Of a stretch of DNA of 64,000 nucleotides, positions 62,818 to 64,000 are shown piece after piece. This DNA comes from an uncultured Nitrospira sp. (GTDB lineage Bacteria; Nitrospirota; Nitrospiria; Nitrospirales; Nitrospiraceae), in the NCBI GenBank assembly GCA_946479785.1, contig CAMLHQ010000004.1:1-64000 (forward strand), given 5' to 3'. Numbering within the stretch: position 1 is the first letter of the stretch; every line of letters begins with the position of its first letter. The notes below the pieces were generated by a model. The model made no database searches. It had not been told where the DNA came from and worked only from the letters and a program-made list of their open reading frames with translations. The position numbers were made by a program, and so were the translations under genes.

Positions 62818-64000
62818 CTAGCCACCTCCCGGCGGGGATGAGGTAGCTCGACGCGCGGTCCGTTGCGATGTTGCGTCATGCAGCAACCGGTGGGCTGCGT
62901 CTAGAATGTCGCCTGCTAACTCACGTTTGGACTTAAGCGGCAGCTCAATGACCAAGCCGTTCCGGTCGATCAATGTGGCAGCGTTCTCGTCGCTGCCGAA
63001 TCCTGCCCCCGGCTTGGTGATGTCGTTGGCGACGATCAAGTCGAGATGTTTCGATTCCAGTTTATCCTTCGCGTGCGCCACCAGATCATTCGTTTCCGCG
63101 GCAAATCCCACTAGTAATTGGGAGGTTTTCTGGGAGGAAAGCATCGACAAGATATCCGTCGTGCGTTCAATCTCCAATGCCGTCTCCGTTGTGCCCTGTT
63201 TCTTGAGCTTTCGTGGTGCGGGATGCTTCGGGCGGTAATCCGCGACGGCAGCCGACATGATGACGACTGTCGACCAATTCAGCCGTGCACTGAGTGCCTT
63301 CGTCATCTCCTCCGCCGTTTCAACCGGCACGACCTCCACCCCACGCGGAGCCGAGAGAGACGTGGGGCCGCTCACGAGCACCACTTGAGCTCCTCGTTTC
63401 TGCGCCGCTTCGGCGAGGGCATAGCCCATCTTTCCGGATGAACGGTTGGAGATATAGCGGACGGGATCGATGGATTCCTGCGTCGGCCCGGCGGATATAA
63501 GAACACGGTGGCCCAGCCAGTCACGTTTTGTGGCAAGCGCGGAACGCACGGCATCGAGAATGCGAGTCTCTTCCGCGAGGCGCCCTTGCCCGATACGTCC
63601 AGATGCCAGCGGTCCCTCTTCGGGATCGATGATCGTCACTCCCCTTGCCCGCAACATCCGAACATGTTCGACGACCGTCTGATGATTCCACATGCCACCG
63701 TCCATCGCCGGAGCGCAGATCAACGGGCACCGGGCGGTCAAGAGCATTGTGGAGAGCAGATCGTCTCCTATCCCAAGCGCGGCCTTCGCGAGAAAATTTG
63801 CCGTAGCCGGAGCGATCACAATGGCGTCGGCCTGCTCCGGGAGAGAGAGGTGCTTCATTTCCTGATGGGGTTCGAAGAGGTCGGTCGTCACCGGCCGGCC
63901 TGAGAGGACTTCGAACGTCAGGGGAGTGACGAACTTAGTTGCGGACTGCGTCATGGCGACGTCGACCGTCGACCCTTCGCGCATCAAGGCGCGCAGCAGG
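62818..64000 (-). CDS. coaBC: Bifunctional CoaBC, 5' end beyond the window
   Basis: Phosphopantothenoylcysteine decarboxylase/phosphopantothenate-cysteine ligase of CoA synthesis; about 394 codons visible, with the first 20 or so lying past base 64000. CoaC part: MTQSATKFVTPLTFEVLSG, ADAIVIAPATANFLAKAALG and APAMDGGMWNH (Asn-to-Asp change in the PxMN motif). The usual active-site Cys in the LACG loop is Ser here (PLASGRIGQGRLAE). CoaB part: ISAGPTQESIDPVRYISNRS and VIMSAAVADYRP. It is followed directly by the TPR gene. Confidence 0.95.
   Translation of the reverse strand, partial: LLRALMREGSTVDVAMTQSATKFVTPLTFEVLSGRPVTTDLFEPHQEMKHLSLPEQADAIVIAPATANFLAKAALGIGDDLLSTMLLTARCPLICAPAMDGGMWNHQTVVEHVRMLRARGVTIIDPEEGPLASGRIGQGRLAEETRILDAVRSALATKRDWLGHRVLISAGPTQESIDPVRYISNRSSGKMGYALAEAAQKRGAQVVLVSGPTSLSAPRGVEVVPVETAEEMTKALSARLNWSTVVIMSAAVADYRPKHPAPRKLKKQGTTETALEIERTTDILSMLSSQKTSQLLVGFAAETNDLVAHAKDKLESKHLDLIVANDITKPGAGFGSDENAATLIDRNGLVIELPLKSKRELAGDILDAAHRLLHDATSQRTARRATSSPPGGG

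Overview
The window reads as chromosome of a member of Nitrospirota, most likely Nitrospira. This is inferred from GC-rich coding sequence, the style of the encoded proteins and the gene neighbourhoods; no rRNA or tRNA gene is present to confirm it. About 60 protein genes are packed on both strands in short operons. There is no CRISPR array, integrase, transposase or recognisable phage gene. One small intergenic element with inverted ends (35320-35447) is the only repeat of mobile-element type that I see.

Layout. 1-7.1 kb is accessory: a second-type ClpX ATPase with an altered zinc finger, small membrane proteins, an HdeD-family remnant, an SDR/phosphatase/pirin trio, and a set of small exported proteins that includes a SlyD-like FKBP isomerase with a signal peptide. 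7.4-14.2 kb holds a CPA1 cation/proton antiporter, small unknown genes, a DUF6279-type lipoprotein, release factor 3 (prfC) and a receiver-kinase protein. 14.2-17.4 kb looks like a lysine-degradation operon: a lysine 6-/saccharopine dehydrogenase-family enzyme, aminoadipate semialdehyde dehydrogenase and a VOC-type dioxygenase candidate. 17.5-27 kb holds two aldo/keto reductases, a DUF4403 lipoprotein, 3-methyladenine DNA glycosylase I, a PilZ protein, a BaiN-like flavoprotein and a very large animal-type haem peroxidase.

27-45.6 kb is mostly housekeeping: OmpA protein - coiled-coil/HhH protein - dnaE - accA (minus strand); purH - purD - threonylcarbamoyl-AMP synthase - lipoprotein (plus); rsmD - coaD - aminotransferase - fmdB-like (minus, with 4-bp overlaps); radC; an EF-G-like protein with a degenerate GTPase domain; and an HtrA/DegP protease. 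45.6-58.2 kb carries a soluble TrkA-C protein, pgm, an Fe-S themed minus-strand run (desaturase, Mrp carrier, Rieske protein, two unknown genes, lipA), bifunctional putA, an exported unknown protein and an SDR-bioD pair. 58.2-64 kb is a minus-strand run, coaBC (cut by the window edge) - TPR protein - aroQ - efp - accB - accC - thiE.

Together the genes cover fatty-acid supply (accABC, desaturase), cofactors (biotin, lipoate, CoA, thiamine), purines, translation factors (RF3, EF-P, EF-G-like, RsmD, TsaC-type enzyme) and amino-acid breakdown (lysine, proline). I found no clear new defence or mobile system. The items most worth a second look are the EF-G-like protein, the haem peroxidase, the ClpX variant, the lysine module and two tiny leader ORFs placed directly before pgm and bioD.
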